Shown here: positions 43,375-52,546 of the stretch, piece after piece | Layout of the letters: each line of letters begins with the position of its first letter | Numbering within the stretch: the first letter of the stretch is position 1 | DNA from: Natrialba aegyptia DSM 13077 | GTDB lineage: Archaea; Halobacteriota; Halobacteria; Halobacteriales; Natrialbaceae | Reading direction: 5' to 3' | Length of the DNA stretch: 64,000 bases | Assembly: GCF_000337535.1 (NCBI RefSeq) | Contig: NZ_AOIP01000015.1 | Span: forward strand, 484,840-548,839 | The notes under the pieces: model-generated | The model's database searches: none | Told to the model about the DNA's origin: nothing | The model's input: only the letters and a program-made list of their open reading frames with translations | Program-made: the position numbers and the translations under genes

Positions 43375-45238
43375 GCGACTCACCGCCGTTTGCGTTTGTG
43401 TCTGGGTTTGGGTCTGGATCTGTGTCCGTGTTCGCGTCCGCGTTCGCATTCGCGTTCGTGTCGGTATTCGTGATCGCAGCGTCGGAATCCTCCCCGTCGT
43501 CGTCGAGTTCCATATCGGCCCGGTCACCCAGCGCCTCGTCGACCGCGTTCAACAGCGCGCGAGCCTTGGCGAGCGTCTCGTCGTACTCGCTATCTGGGTC
43601 CGAGTCGTGAACGATCCCCGCGCCGACGCGGAGGTGGAACTCGTTTTCGTGACGGACCAGCGTCCGGATCACGATGTTGAGGATCGCTCGGCCGTCGAAC
43701 CCGAAGATACCGACGCTTCCCGTGTACGGGCCGCGACGGGTTGTCTCGAGTTCGTCGATGAGTTCCATCGTCCGGGGCTTTGGCGCGCCCGTAATCGTGC
43801 CGCCCGGAAACACGGCTGCGACGGCGTCCGCGAGGGATACCCCCTCTCGGAGCCTGCCGGTCACGTCGGAAACGAGGTGCATCACCTCCGCGTAGCGGTC
43901 GACCCGACGATACTCGGACACGTCGACGGAACCGTATTCGCAGACCTTTCCCAGATCGTTGCGTTCCAGATCGACCAACATTGCGTGTTCGGCGCGCTCC
44001 TTCTCGTCCCGCCGCAGGTCGGCCTCGAGTTCGGCGTCCGCGGCCGGCGTCTCTCCGCGCGGTCGCGTGCCCGCGATGGGTTCCGTTCTGACGAGGGCAC
44101 CGTCGCGCGCGTGTCGACCGCGTCCACGAGCAGACGCCGAGCGCTCGAGCAACAGTTCCGGACTCGCACTCACCAGATCGACAGCGCCGAACTCGAGCAA
44201 GCAAGAGTAGGGAGCCGGATTCACGCGGCGGACGGCGTCGTAGGCAGCGACGGGATGGACCGCCGCGGGGGCGACTAACCGCTGGGAAATATTCGCCTGA
44301 AAGGTCTCTCCATCCCGAACGGCCGCTTTGACCCGACGGACGCGTTCGGCGAACGCCTCGCGGCCACACTCGCTCTCGAAGGTCGCCGCGGGCGTTTCGA
44401 CCGGCGGCGCTCCGACCCCCGGATCACCCTCTCGAATCCGACCTGCGAGTTCGAGCGCGCGCTCGCGACCGTACTCGTAGGCGGCCCCGAGTTCGTCCTC
44501 GGTCGGCCCGAACCGGAACTGGGGCTCGTTCGCGCGGGCGGCGACAGCAGCTGAACTCGTCGCCGCTTGTTCCTGTTCCTGTCCCTGCCCCACTGTACCG
44601 CCGTCGATCAGCGGACACGCCGTAATCCGGAGCGTCACCGCATCGTCGGTCGGGGCCTGCCAGGACGCCAGCCGGTCGTACACTGCGACTTCGAGCCGGG
44701 GCAGTCCGCGGTCGTCGTCGGCCGCGCTCGGCAGCGCTTCGAGCTCGCGGGCGATGTCGTAGGAGAGCCAGCCGATCGCGCCGCAGGGGACGGGAACGTC
44801 GCAGTCGCCGCGGGCGAGCGTCGTCCCTGCGAGCAGGGAGTCGAGCGCGGTGAGTGACGGGGAGTCGGATCCGCGCGCGCCGACGGACGGACTCCCGTCG
44901 GCGTCGTCCGACCTGGTGACCGCCTCGGCACCGACCGTTATCCGATCGATCGGGTCGATGCCGAAGTATCCCCAGCCCGACTGCCCGCCGGTCGTCTCGA
45001 GAATGGCACTTCTCGGCCGGCCGCCTTCCGCATCAGTGGTTGCGTTGAACTCGTCTCTCGAGAGACGTGCGCGGCGGTACGCAAGGAACGGGTCCGAAAC
45101 GGTGAGTCGGACTTCGACCGGCACGCGAACGCACGGATCACGTGTCGTCGGCGTAGCGTCGCCATCCGTCGAGTGCAGTGACTCGCGGGCGACATCTCGA
45201 AAGGCCGCACGCGAGGTGATGACACGCGGGTCGCTCAT
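43367..45238 (-). CDS. pabB: chorismate-binding aminase component, probable aminodeoxychorismate synthase
   Basis: 623 aa, chorismate-binding family. Key motifs: [50 protein letters not shown], and [20 protein letters not shown] near the C-terminal third. The motif PIAGT is typical of TrpE; many PabB proteins have PIKGT, though not all. No trpD or trpF lies nearby; pabA and pabC follow directly, so PabB is favoured. The last ~35 residues are an Asn/Ala/Asp/Thr/Pro dipeptide tail made by a hexanucleotide tract. Confidence 0.82.
   Translation of the reverse strand: MSDPRVITSRAAFRDVARESLHSTDGDATPTTRDPCVRVPVEVRLTVSDPFLAYRRARLSRDEFNATTDAEGGRPRSAILETTGGQSGWGYFGIDPIDRITVGAEAVTRSDDADGSPSVGARGSDSPSLTALDSLLAGTTLARGDCDVPVPCGAIGWLSYDIARELEALPSAADDDRGLPRLEVAVYDRLASWQAPTDDAVTLRITACPLIDGGTVGQGQEQEQAATSSAAVAARANEPQFRFGPTEDELGAAYEYGRERALELAGRIREGDPGVGAPPVETPAATFESECGREAFAERVRRVKAAVRDGETFQANISQRLVAPAAVHPVAAYDAVRRVNPAPYSCLLEFGAVDLVSASPELLLERSASARGRGRHARDGALVRTEPIAGTRPRGETPAADAELEADLRRDEKERAEHAMLVDLERNDLGKVCEYGSVDVSEYRRVDRYAEVMHLVSDVTGRLREGVSLADAVAAVFPGGTITGAPKPRTMELIDELETTRRGPYTGSVGIFGFDGRAILNIVIRTLVRHENEFHLRVGAGIVHDSDPDSEYDETLAKARALLNAVDEALGDRADMELDDDGEDSDAAITNTDTNANANADANTDTDPDPNPDTNANGGESRD
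43387..43478 (-). repeat. hexanucleotide tract at the end of pabB
   Basis: 6-bp units (on the plus strand TTTGCG, TCTGGG, TTCGCG, TTCGTG and similar) encode an Asp/Asn/Thr/Ala/Pro dipeptide tail on the minus strand. It ends about 15 bp before the pabA start codon region. Confidence 0.65.
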
Positions 45239-45367
45239 AGCCGTCGAGAGGAGCCAGTACCCTAATCATGTTGCGATTCATGCAGCGGTCCAGCGTGAGC
45301 CAGGAAGACGAGAAGCGAGAGTTCGAAGATGGATCCTCGCCACCAGCCGCTTGCGGTACTTCCAAAT

Positions 45368-46183
45368 TTAGCGGACTTCAGCCCTGTCGATCCAGCCCTG
45401 GATCCGCGTTTCGGAGATGTCCGTCGCGTCGGCGAGTGCGGCTGCATCGGCGTCGGCAAGTTCGGGGATGGTGTCGACGCCGGCACCGGCGAGTCGGTCG
45501 GCGTAGGCCGGTCCGATGCCCTTGATATCCGTGACCGGATCGGCCTGTTCGGCGGTGGCGTCGGATTCGGCCTGTTCGATGGGGTCGTCGTCCTGTTCAG
45601 CTGCCTCGTCGGCCTCGGGTTCTTGCTCCTGCTCGGGCTCTTCTGTCGGTTCCTCATCACCCTCCGCTCGCTCCGAAAGATCGGGCGTCTTGTCCGCCGT
45701 CGGCGCTGCGTCCGTCTCCGTCGGCCCTGTTGCCTCGGCGGGTTCGGCTGCCTCGTCGGGTTCGTCGGGCGTCTCGGTTACTGACCCTGTCGACCCAGCG
45801 GCACTCGTTTCGGCTGCGGCCGATTCCGACTCGTCGGTGTCAGCGTCGGAATCGGAATCAGCCCCGAGATCAGTATCAGTATCAGTATCAGTATCAGCGT
45901 CAGTACCAGTATCAGTATCAGCATCCGCATCACCATCCCCTGTCACATCATCATCAGCCGCAGACGGTTGATCGGCCGACGAAGACGTGGACGCGGACGT
46001 AGATGTGGACGACGCGGACGATGGTGCTGGCGCACTCTCGACACCAGTATCGTCTGCTGCCCCTTCCTGCTGGTCACCCGCCCGTTCCCGTTCGACCGTC
46101 ACACCGACTTCCCGAGACCCTCGGCGATCTGTACTCGAGTCGCCGAGACCCAACAACGACTTTAGCTTTTCGAGGATTGCCAT
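45368..46183 (-). CDS. helix-hairpin-helix protein with a long acidic linker
   Basis: 271 aa. An amphipathic N-terminal segment (MAILEKLKSLLGLGDSS) is followed by ~170 residues of low-complexity Asp/Thr/Ser/Glu/Ala sequence, with many DT and TD dipeptides. The folded part is at the C-terminus: VTDIKGIGPAYADRLAGAGV, TIPELADADAAALADATDIS, a helix-hairpin-helix pair related to DUF4332 that binds DNA nonspecifically. Many haloarchaea have such a protein. Function is unknown. Confidence 0.78.
   Translation of the reverse strand: MAILEKLKSLLGLGDSSTDRRGSREVGVTVERERAGDQQEGAADDTGVESAPAPSSASSTSTSASTSSSADQPSAADDDVTGDGDADADTDTGTDADTDTDTDTDLGADSDSDADTDESESAAAETSAAGSTGSVTETPDEPDEAAEPAEATGPTETDAAPTADKTPDLSERAEGDEEPTEEPEQEQEPEADEAAEQDDDPIEQAESDATAEQADPVTDIKGIGPAYADRLAGAGVDTIPELADADAAALADATDISETRIQGWIDRAEVR
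45868..45935 (-). repeat. hexanucleotide (AGTATC) tandem tract
   Basis: Units of CAGTAT/CAGTAC/CAGCGT in a near-perfect 6-bp repeat, encoding DT dipeptides on the minus strand. It is the most homogeneous such tract in the window and is likely to vary in copy number. Confidence 0.8.
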
Positions 46184-46268
46184 TGTCCCGACATAGTCGT
46201 CTCTGTCACTTAAATTCGTCTGATACGATGGGCCTGAAACGCACGAATTACCGCGCTCCGCGCCGGCG

Positions 46269-47084
46269 CTACAACCGCGACCGCAACGCCTCGTTCATCT
46301 CATCGACCGGAGCATCGCGGCCGGTCCACAGTTCGAACGCCTCGACGCCCTGGTAAAGCAACATCCAGGCCCCGTCGACCGTCCGCGCACCGACCGCCGC
46401 GGCATCTCGAAGCAGGCGCGTCTCGAGCGGGCGGTAAACGGCGTCCATCACGACGAGTTCAGCGTGGAGCGCATCGGCCGGCACCAGCGTGGCGTCGTCT
46501 TCCATGCCGACGCTGGTGGCGTTTACCAGCACGTCGGCCTGCGCGAGGAGGGAGTCGAGCGTGTCGTCGGCGAGGTCGTGACCGGTCGCGCCCGGCACGT
46601 CGTCGGCGAGGTCGTGGGCCGTCGACTCGGTGCGGTTTGCAATCGCGACGTCCGCGCCCGCGTCCGAGAGCGCGAACGAAATCGCGCGGCCGGCACCGCC
46701 GGCACCGACGACGACGGCGGCGGCGTTTTCGATCGTGACCTCGTGTTCGCGGAGCGCGCGCAGCGCACCCGCGGCGTCGGTGTTGTATCCGGTCGGCTGC
46801 TCGGCCGCGCTGTTCGAGAAGTCGATCGTGTTGACCGCCCCGATTCGCGCGGCCAGATCGTCTGGTTCGACGAGATCGAGCGCGTCCTGCTTGAACGGGA
46901 TGGTCACGTTCAGTCCCGTGATTCCGAGCGCCGCTGCGCCGTCGATCGCGGCGGCGAGATCGTCCGGGTCGGGTTCGAAGGTGACGTAGCGGGCGTCGAA
47001 TCCGAGTTCGTCGTAGGCGGCCTCGTGCATCGGCGGCGAGAGCGAGTGGCCGACGGGGTTGCCGAGCAGTCCGAAGACGTCCAT
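46269..47084 (-). CDS. aroE: shikimate dehydrogenase
   Basis: 271 aa. It reduces 3-dehydroshikimate with [25 protein letters not shown] binds shikimate; catalytic Lys is in [13 protein letters not shown] and Asp in [13 protein letters not shown]; the Rossmann loop is [16 protein letters not shown], followed by IANRTES. The inner ATG at 47084 is preferred to a second in-frame ATG two codons upstream. This is the fourth shikimate-pathway gene of the window. Confidence 0.94.
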   Translation of the reverse strand: MDVFGLLGNPVGHSLSPPMHEAAYDELGFDARYVTFEPDPDDLAAAIDGAAALGITGLNVTIPFKQDALDLVEPDDLAARIGAVNTIDFSNSAAEQPTGYNTDAAGALRALREHEVTIENAAAVVVGAGGAGRAISFALSDAGADVAIANRTESTAHDLADDVPGATGHDLADDTLDSLLAQADVLVNATSVGMEDDATLVPADALHAELVVMDAVYRPLETRLLRDAAAVGARTVDGAWMLLYQGVEAFELWTGRDAPVDEMNEALRSRL

Positions 47085-47229
47085 AGCCATGTCTGGCTCT
47101 GGTTCGACGCGGCGAGGGTATAATGGGTGTGGCTTCGGACCGGCTGGACGAGCGAAAGACGGAGAGACGAACCGAGTCCCACTACGCCGTCTCGAATCGC
47201 TTATACTCCCCTCGTGAGTACCACCGGTC

Positions 47230-48288
47230 GTGTCTGGCGAAACCCTCCTGCCGATCCTCCTGCTCGCGGCCGGCGTGGTCGCCCTCTATGTCGGCGCTGA
47301 ACTCCTCGTCGCCGGAGCCAGCCGGCTCGCGCTGGGGATCGGGCTCCGGGCCGCGACCGTCGGCGTCACCGTCATCGCGTTCGCGACCACCGCACCCGAA
47401 CTCTTCGTGTCGACCATCGGCGCGCTGAACGTCTCGACCGACATCGGACTCGGCGCGATCGTCGGCTCGAACATCGCCAACATCGGGCTCGTCCTCGGCG
47501 TCTCGGCGCTCATCCGTCCGCTGCCGGTCGGAGAAACGGTCATGCGTCGCCACGTCCCCGTCATGGGACTGGCCGCGCTTTTGCTGGTCGTTCTCGGGCT
47601 CGACGGCACGCTCGGGCGCATCGAGGGGATCGTCTTCCTGCTCGTACTCGCCGGGTTCACCGGCTACCTGCTGCACAACGCCGGGAACGATCCGATCGCG
47701 ATGGACGAGCTTCCCGACGATGTCGCCGACGGCGAGGCCGAGAACGACGACAGCGCTGCGGACGCCACCGGCCGCGATACCGCCGACGCGACGAGCGCAA
47801 CCGACACGACGGACGCGACCGCCGGTACCGCCACCGCAAGCGGCATCGCCCTCCGCGACATCGCACTCGTCCTCGCCGGCCTGCTCGCGCTCCTCGTCGG
47901 CTCGCGCTGGCTCGTCTCCGGCGGCACCGACCTCCTGTCCGCGCTCGGCTTCTCCGATCTCTTCATCGGCCTCACCGTCCTCGCCCTCGGCACCTCGCTT
48001 CCCGAACTCGCCGCCTCGGTCGTCGGTGCGATCCGCGACGAAGCCGGCTTCGCCATCGGCAACGTCGTCGGCTCGAACATCTACAACATCCTCGCCGTCC
48101 TCGGCGTCGTCGCCGTCATCACGCCCATCGACATCGCGCCCGGAACGCTCCGGTTCGAGTTCCCCTTCCTCGTCGCCGTCACCGTCATGGTCGTCGGGCT
48201 CATGGCCTACGGCCGGCGGCTCACGCGCCGCGACGGCGTCGCCCTCATCGCCGGCTACGGCGTCTTCATCGCCCTGCTCGCGCTCTGA
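47230..48288 (+). CDS. sodium/calcium antiporter family protein
   Basis: 352 aa from a GTG start, about ten membrane segments in two inverted halves. The alpha-repeat motifs are [17 protein letters not shown] (first half) with [20 protein letters not shown], and [17 protein letters not shown] (second half) with [20 protein letters not shown], where the conserved Glu binds the cations. A hydrophilic Asp/Ala/Thr-rich loop (about 160-210) links the halves. It exports Ca2+ or exchanges ions across the cell membrane; specificity is unknown. Confidence 0.92.
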   Translation: MSGETLLPILLLAAGVVALYVGAELLVAGASRLALGIGLRAATVGVTVIAFATTAPELFVSTIGALNVSTDIGLGAIVGSNIANIGLVLGVSALIRPLPVGETVMRRHVPVMGLAALLLVVLGLDGTLGRIEGIVFLLVLAGFTGYLLHNAGNDPIAMDELPDDVADGEAENDDSAADATGRDTADATSATDTTDATAGTATASGIALRDIALVLAGLLALLVGSRWLVSGGTDLLSALGFSDLFIGLTVLALGTSLPELAASVVGAIRDEAGFAIGNVVGSNIYNILAVLGVVAVITPIDIAPGTLRFEFPFLVAVTVMVVGLMAYGRRLTRRDGVALIAGYGVFIALLAL

Positions 48289-48348
48289 GACGGGGACGAA
48301 AGCGGAGGAAAACGGGCGACTTAACGACGAGCGCTTCGCAGAACGGAT

Positions 48349-49692
48349 ATGAGCGACAGCGACACGACCGCGACCCTCGCAATCGTCGAAAGTCGCGCCG
48401 ACCGCGCCTCCGTCCACATCTGCGACCACCTGCGCGAACTCGAAACCTGGGAGACCCACCAAGATGAGCACCGTCCCGACAGCGACGGCGGCGGCACCTA
48501 CTACACCACCGACGGGGCCGAACTCCGCACCTTCGAAACGCTGCACATCGAACTCGAACGACCCGCCGCGGCGTTCGACTGCGACCCCGATCTGCTCGTC
48601 TTCGCCTCGCGTCACTCGGGCGACACCGGCGCGTTGCTGACCGGCCACTTCACCGGTAACTTCGGCCCGGCCGAGTTCGGCGGCGAGGACGACACCGTCG
48701 CCGCGGCCTGCCCGAACGCCCTCGCCGAACTGCTCGGGGCCTTCGACGAGTTCGCTCCCGACGACTACGAAGTCGGCATGGAGTGCACCCACCACGGCCC
48801 GACCGACGTCGGCTGTCCGTCCCTGTTCGCCGAACTCGGCAGCAACGACGAGCAGTGGGACGACCCCGCCGGTGCACGGGCCGTTGCCCGCGCGATTCTC
48901 TCCCTCCGCGGCGTCGCCCCGCACCGTCGAAAGCAGATCGTCGGCTTCGGCGGCAACCACTACGCGCCCCGGTTCGAACGAATCGTCCGCGAGACGCCCT
49001 GGGCGGTGGGCCACATGGCGGCCGACTGGGCGCTCGACGAGATGGGCCACCCGACGGGCCACCGAGACGTTCTCGACGCGGCCTTCGCAGCCAGCGACGC
49101 CGACATCGCGCTCCTCGACGGCGACTGGCCGGTTCTCGAGAAGACCCTGACCGACGCGGGCCACCGCGTCGTCAGCGAAACGTGGCTCCGCGAAGTCGGC
49201 GATCGCTCGCTCGAACTCGTCGACGCCGTCGAATCCGAACTCGGCCGCGTCGACGACGGGATCCGCTTCGGCGATCACCGCACCGAGTCGTTCACCGTCG
49301 TCGACCTGCCGGGCGACCTCGTCGACACCGCGGAAGGGATCGACCCCGACGCCGTCCGCGCCGCCGTCGAGGAGCGAACCGTCGCCTTCAGCACCGACAA
49401 CGGCGGCAGCCGCGTCGGATCGCGAGCCGCCGTTCCCGAACCCACAGCGCGGACCGCGATCATCGAGAATCTCGCAGCGCTCCTCGAATCGACCTACGAA
49501 ACGGTCACGATCGAAGCGGACGCCGTCGTCGCCGAAAAAACCGCCTTCGATCCCGAACTCGCGCGGGAACTCGGCGTCCCCGAGGGACCGAAGTTCGGTG
49601 AACTTGCGAGTGGGAACACTGTCACGGTCGATGGTGAATCGATCGGTCCGGACCGCGTACGGAGCCAACAGACTGATCGGTTTTTGATCTGA
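48349..49692 (+). CDS. dtdA: D-aminoacyl-tRNA deacylase
   Basis: 447 aa, archaeal DtdA/GEK1 type. It removes D-amino acids from mischarged tRNAs. Conserved blocks are LLVFASRHSGDTGALLTGHF and NFGPAEFGG, YEVGMECTHHGPTDVGCPSL, KQIVGFGGNHYAPRFERIV, and WAVGHMAADWALD, with HH and HY residues of the zinc active site. The C-terminal third (FSTDNGG, LGVPEGPKFGEL) is the usual appendix in haloarchaea. Confidence 0.93.
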   Translation: MSDSDTTATLAIVESRADRASVHICDHLRELETWETHQDEHRPDSDGGGTYYTTDGAELRTFETLHIELERPAAAFDCDPDLLVFASRHSGDTGALLTGHFTGNFGPAEFGGEDDTVAAACPNALAELLGAFDEFAPDDYEVGMECTHHGPTDVGCPSLFAELGSNDEQWDDPAGARAVARAILSLRGVAPHRRKQIVGFGGNHYAPRFERIVRETPWAVGHMAADWALDEMGHPTGHRDVLDAAFAASDADIALLDGDWPVLEKTLTDAGHRVVSETWLREVGDRSLELVDAVESELGRVDDGIRFGDHRTESFTVVDLPGDLVDTAEGIDPDAVRAAVEERTVAFSTDNGGSRVGSRAAVPEPTARTAIIENLAALLESTYETVTIEADAVVAEKTAFDPELARELGVPEGPKFGELASGNTVTVDGESIGPDRVRSQQTDRFLI

Positions 49693-49758
49693 CTGGTTCG
49701 AACAGCGGGAGTAAGAACATCTTACTCGGTTCCATTCCCCAGTCATCACGCAAAAAAC

Positions 49759-49807
49759 ACCTGACAGGTAATACAGTAGTAACATGTCAGCCAGGTGGCT
49801 GACGTGT
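49759..49807. promoter_or_regulatory. two inverted repeats upstream of ftsZ1
   Basis: ACCTG-A-CAGGT at 49759-49769 is a perfect palindrome. ACATGTCAGCC (49782-49792) pairs with GGCTGACGTGT (49797-49807) around an AGGT spacer, with one mismatch. The ATG of ftsZ1 is 44 bp further on. The pair could be a regulator site or fold into a leader hairpin. Confidence 0.5.
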
Positions 49808-49850
49808 AGGGGAAAGGTAATTATGCTCCATGGTTTAGAAGGGGGCAAGA

Positions 49851-50999
49851 ATGGACTCACTCATCGACGACGCCATCGACGAGGCCGAGGACGGGGAGTC
49901 GGCCGACGCTCCCGTGGACGGTCAGTCGGTCGACGAGTCAGCGAGCAGACAGACGGGGACGATGACGGACGACGAACTGGAAGACGTTCTGCAGGATCTG
50001 CAGACAGATATCACCGTCGTCGGCTGCGGCGGTGCCGGTGGCAACACCGTCAACCGCATGCACGAGGAGGGCATCCACGGCGCGAAGCTCGTCGCCGCCA
50101 ACACGGACGTCCAACACCTCGTCGAAATCGAGGCCGACACCAAGATCTTGATGGGTGAGGAAAAGACCGGCGGCCGCGGTGCCGGTTCGCTCCCTCAAGT
50201 CGGCGAGGAGGCGGCCCTCGAGAGCCAACAGGACATCTACGACGCCATCGATGGCTCTGATATGGTCTTCGTCACGGCCGGACTCGGTGGCGGCACCGGA
50301 ACCGGCTCCGCACCGGTCGTCGCGAAAGCCGCCCGCGAGGCCGGCGCGCTGACGATTTCGATCGTTACCACCCCGTTCACCGCGGAGGGAGAGGTTCGCC
50401 GGACGAACGCCGAAGCCGGGCTCGAGCGCCTTCGCGACGTGTCCGACACCGTCATCGTCGTCCCGAACGACCGACTGCTCGACTCCGTCGGCAAACTCCC
50501 CGTCCGCCAGGCGTTCAAGGTGAGCGACGAAGTGCTGATGCGCTCGGTCAAGGGTATCACCGAACTCATCACGAAACCCGGCCTCGTCAACCTGGACTTC
50601 GCCGACGTGCGGACCGTGATGGAACGTGGCGGCGTCGCGATGATCGGCCTCGGCGAGTCTGACTCCGAAGCCAAGGCCGAGGACTCGGTCAAGACCGCCC
50701 TGCGGTCGCCGCTGCTCGATGTCGACATCTCCGGCGCGAGTTCGGCGCTGGTCAACGTCACGGGCGGCAACGACATGTCTATCGAGGAGGCGGAAGGCGT
50801 CGTCGAGGAGATTTATGACCGGATCGACCCCGACGCGCGCATCATCTGGGGGACCTCGATTGACGAGACGCTCGAGGGCAGCATGCGGACGATGATCGTC
50901 GTGACGGGCGTCCAGTCACCCCAGATTTACGGCCGGCCGGACGGCGAAGAACCGGTCCAACCCGAGATGGACGCCGACGACATCGATTTCGTGGACTGA
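49851..50999 (+). CDS. ftsZ1: cell division protein FtsZ1
   Basis: 382 aa tubulin-like GTPase. The GTP-binding signature GGGTGTG is at about 146-152 ([20 protein letters not shown]), with the Rossmann start [17 protein letters not shown] and T7 loop [20 protein letters not shown], which carries the catalytic Asp. The acidic N-terminal tail [15 protein letters not shown] is characteristic of haloarchaeal FtsZ1 as opposed to FtsZ2. FtsZ1 forms the mid-cell ring that helps position FtsZ2. Confidence 0.96.
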   Translation: MDSLIDDAIDEAEDGESADAPVDGQSVDESASRQTGTMTDDELEDVLQDLQTDITVVGCGGAGGNTVNRMHEEGIHGAKLVAANTDVQHLVEIEADTKILMGEEKTGGRGAGSLPQVGEEAALESQQDIYDAIDGSDMVFVTAGLGGGTGTGSAPVVAKAAREAGALTISIVTTPFTAEGEVRRTNAEAGLERLRDVSDTVIVVPNDRLLDSVGKLPVRQAFKVSDEVLMRSVKGITELITKPGLVNLDFADVRTVMERGGVAMIGLGESDSEAKAEDSVKTALRSPLLDVDISGASSALVNVTGGNDMSIEEAEGVVEEIYDRIDPDARIIWGTSIDETLEGSMRTMIVVTGVQSPQIYGRPDGEEPVQPEMDADDIDFVD

Positions 51000-51147
51000 T
51001 GGCGGTGGATCGCTGACGAGGAACTACTGGCGATGGACCGGTCGGCTGGCTGGACGACCGATCGGTCTGGCGCGGTCGAGAAACCGGACACGCTCGAGAC
51101 GTCGTCGATACGAGCCTGAAGCTAATTCTGAGCGTCGCCGGGCGGCG

Positions 51148-51858
51148 CTAGTCTCTCATTGCGGCCCAAAACAAGCGGAGGTTTGTCCCGAGATTGGACA
51201 CGAGAGCACGCGGAAATCGCCTGCGTGCGCCGGCAAGCGCCTCGTCGAGCGCGTCGGTCGCGTCCTCGAAGACACCTTCGCCGTGGCCGAACAGTATCCG
51301 CTCGGGTTCGAGTGCAGCGAACGGCGCTCGCGGTGGGAACAGTCTGGCCCCCAGCATGACGCCAATGCGTTCGTCGCCGACCGGGTAGGCCGACCCGGAC
51401 GAGAGTAGGTCCGGAACGATGAGCGTTCCGTCGGCGTCGCGGTACGCGATCGCGCCCTGGTAGAGCGAGAGCGGTTCGACACGGCGGGTTTTGAATCCGA
51501 GACTACCGAGAACGCACTCTTCTCGCTCGACCGGGGCGTCGACACGCGCTGCAACGCGATCCATCCACTGCGGGACGTGGACGGCGACGTCGTGGCGCGT
51601 CGCGATGGGGCCGGCGTCTCTGGCGTGATGGCTAGAGAGCACGGCGACGCCAGCGACCTCACCAAACTCCGCGATGAACTCGTCGATCCCGGGTGCATCG
51701 ACGGGATCGACAAGCCAGACCTCGTCGCCGCCAGTACCTACGAGCGCGTGGCTTGCCCGTTCCCCGTCCTCGTCCGGATGCGCGATCCAGCCGACGCCGC
51801 CGCGCCATCGATCGATTTCTCGAAACCCCGTTGCAGATGACCGGTCGTAGGCGGGCAT
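51148..51858 (-). CDS. MBL-fold-like protein with degenerate metal site
   Basis: 236 aa. Typical MBL topology (ASHALVGTGGDEVWLVDPVD, AGVAVLSSHHARDAGPIA, RILFGHGEGVF), but the HxHxDH motif reads SSHHARDAG and the last part is FGHGEGV. Some ligands (two His, Asp and a final GHG) remain. Related haloarchaeal proteins are widespread; no function is known. Start at MPAYDRSSATGF. Confidence 0.7.
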   Translation of the reverse strand: MPAYDRSSATGFREIDRWRGGVGWIAHPDEDGERASHALVGTGGDEVWLVDPVDAPGIDEFIAEFGEVAGVAVLSSHHARDAGPIATRHDVAVHVPQWMDRVAARVDAPVEREECVLGSLGFKTRRVEPLSLYQGAIAYRDADGTLIVPDLLSSGSAYPVGDERIGVMLGARLFPPRAPFAALEPERILFGHGEGVFEDATDALDEALAGARRRFPRALVSNLGTNLRLFWAAMRD

Positions 51859-51991
51859 ACACGCCGCATCTCTGTTCTCACGTAGTAAGGTTTGTCGCTC
51901 ACCTTCGATAAATCAGCGTTCAAATCAGTGCAGACGATCGGACGAGGCCGCTCGCACGGAATAGAATCAGATCTGTTCGCTCCGATGCGTC

Positions 51992-52327
51992 TCAGTCGTC
52001 CGCTGCAGCCGTCTCGCCCGCACCGCCCGCCTCGAGTTCACTTTCGATGCTCGGCGGATACTCCCCGCGGTCGAGTTTGAGATCGGATTGGGGGCGGGCC
52101 ATACAGGTCAGTGCGTACGACTCAGCCTCCTCTTCGGTGAGTCCGCGAGCCGCCGGCTGGGTGACCTCGCCCTCGACGATTTCGGCCGAACAGGCCAGAC
52201 ACATGCCGACGCGACAGGAGTACTCCTGGGCGATTCCCTCCTCGAGACACCGGCTGAGAATGGTTTCCTTGTCCGAACAGGTGATCGTCTCACCCGTGCC
52301 GACGAACTCGATCGTGTAGTCAGTCAT
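51992..52327 (-). CDS. plant-type [2Fe-2S] ferredoxin
   Basis: 111 aa. The ligands are C38, C43 and C46 in SCRVGMCLACSAEI and C75 in ALTCMARP, the C-x4-C-x2-C...C pattern. It lacks the large N-terminal insertion of the main haloarchaeal ferredoxin, so it is a smaller paralog. It carries electrons to an unidentified partner; the neighbouring geranylgeranyl reductase is a flavoenzyme that needs a reductant, and is encoded divergently next door (inference). Confidence 0.88.
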   Translation of the reverse strand: MTDYTIEFVGTGETITCSDKETILSRCLEEGIAQEYSCRVGMCLACSAEIVEGEVTQPAARGLTEEEAESYALTCMARPQSDLKLDRGEYPPSIESELEAGGAGETAAADD

Positions 52328-52546
52328 ACGAGTAGCTACGAAGAACGGCACTAAAACTCTTTATTACGCTTCTGTCCTCGTTGATGGGACGAAACTCGCG
52401 GGAGCGAACCTGTCGTCGAGCGAATGCCGTCGGTTCGGACGCGAAACGGGGAACGTGGAGATCCGTCGCTGGGACGTATTTTGACCCCGAGCAGGGGACG
52501 GAGAGACCATAAAACGTTTTCTTACCGCGGTGTCCACAGTGTTGGT

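Noticed and set aside
43375..43527. longer N-terminus for pabA
   Set aside because: It is the antiparallel-free shift of the pabB repeat tail, with only RT and QT dipeptides.
49823..49850. upstream mini-ORF before ftsZ1
   Set aside because: The TAG seen after five codons is out of frame; the frame simply runs into ftsZ1 in another register.
47182..49860. 892-aa frame antisense to the antiporter, dtdA and part of ftsZ1
   Set aside because: It crosses three well-supported genes and is full of RDVR/DDE shadows; no motifs.
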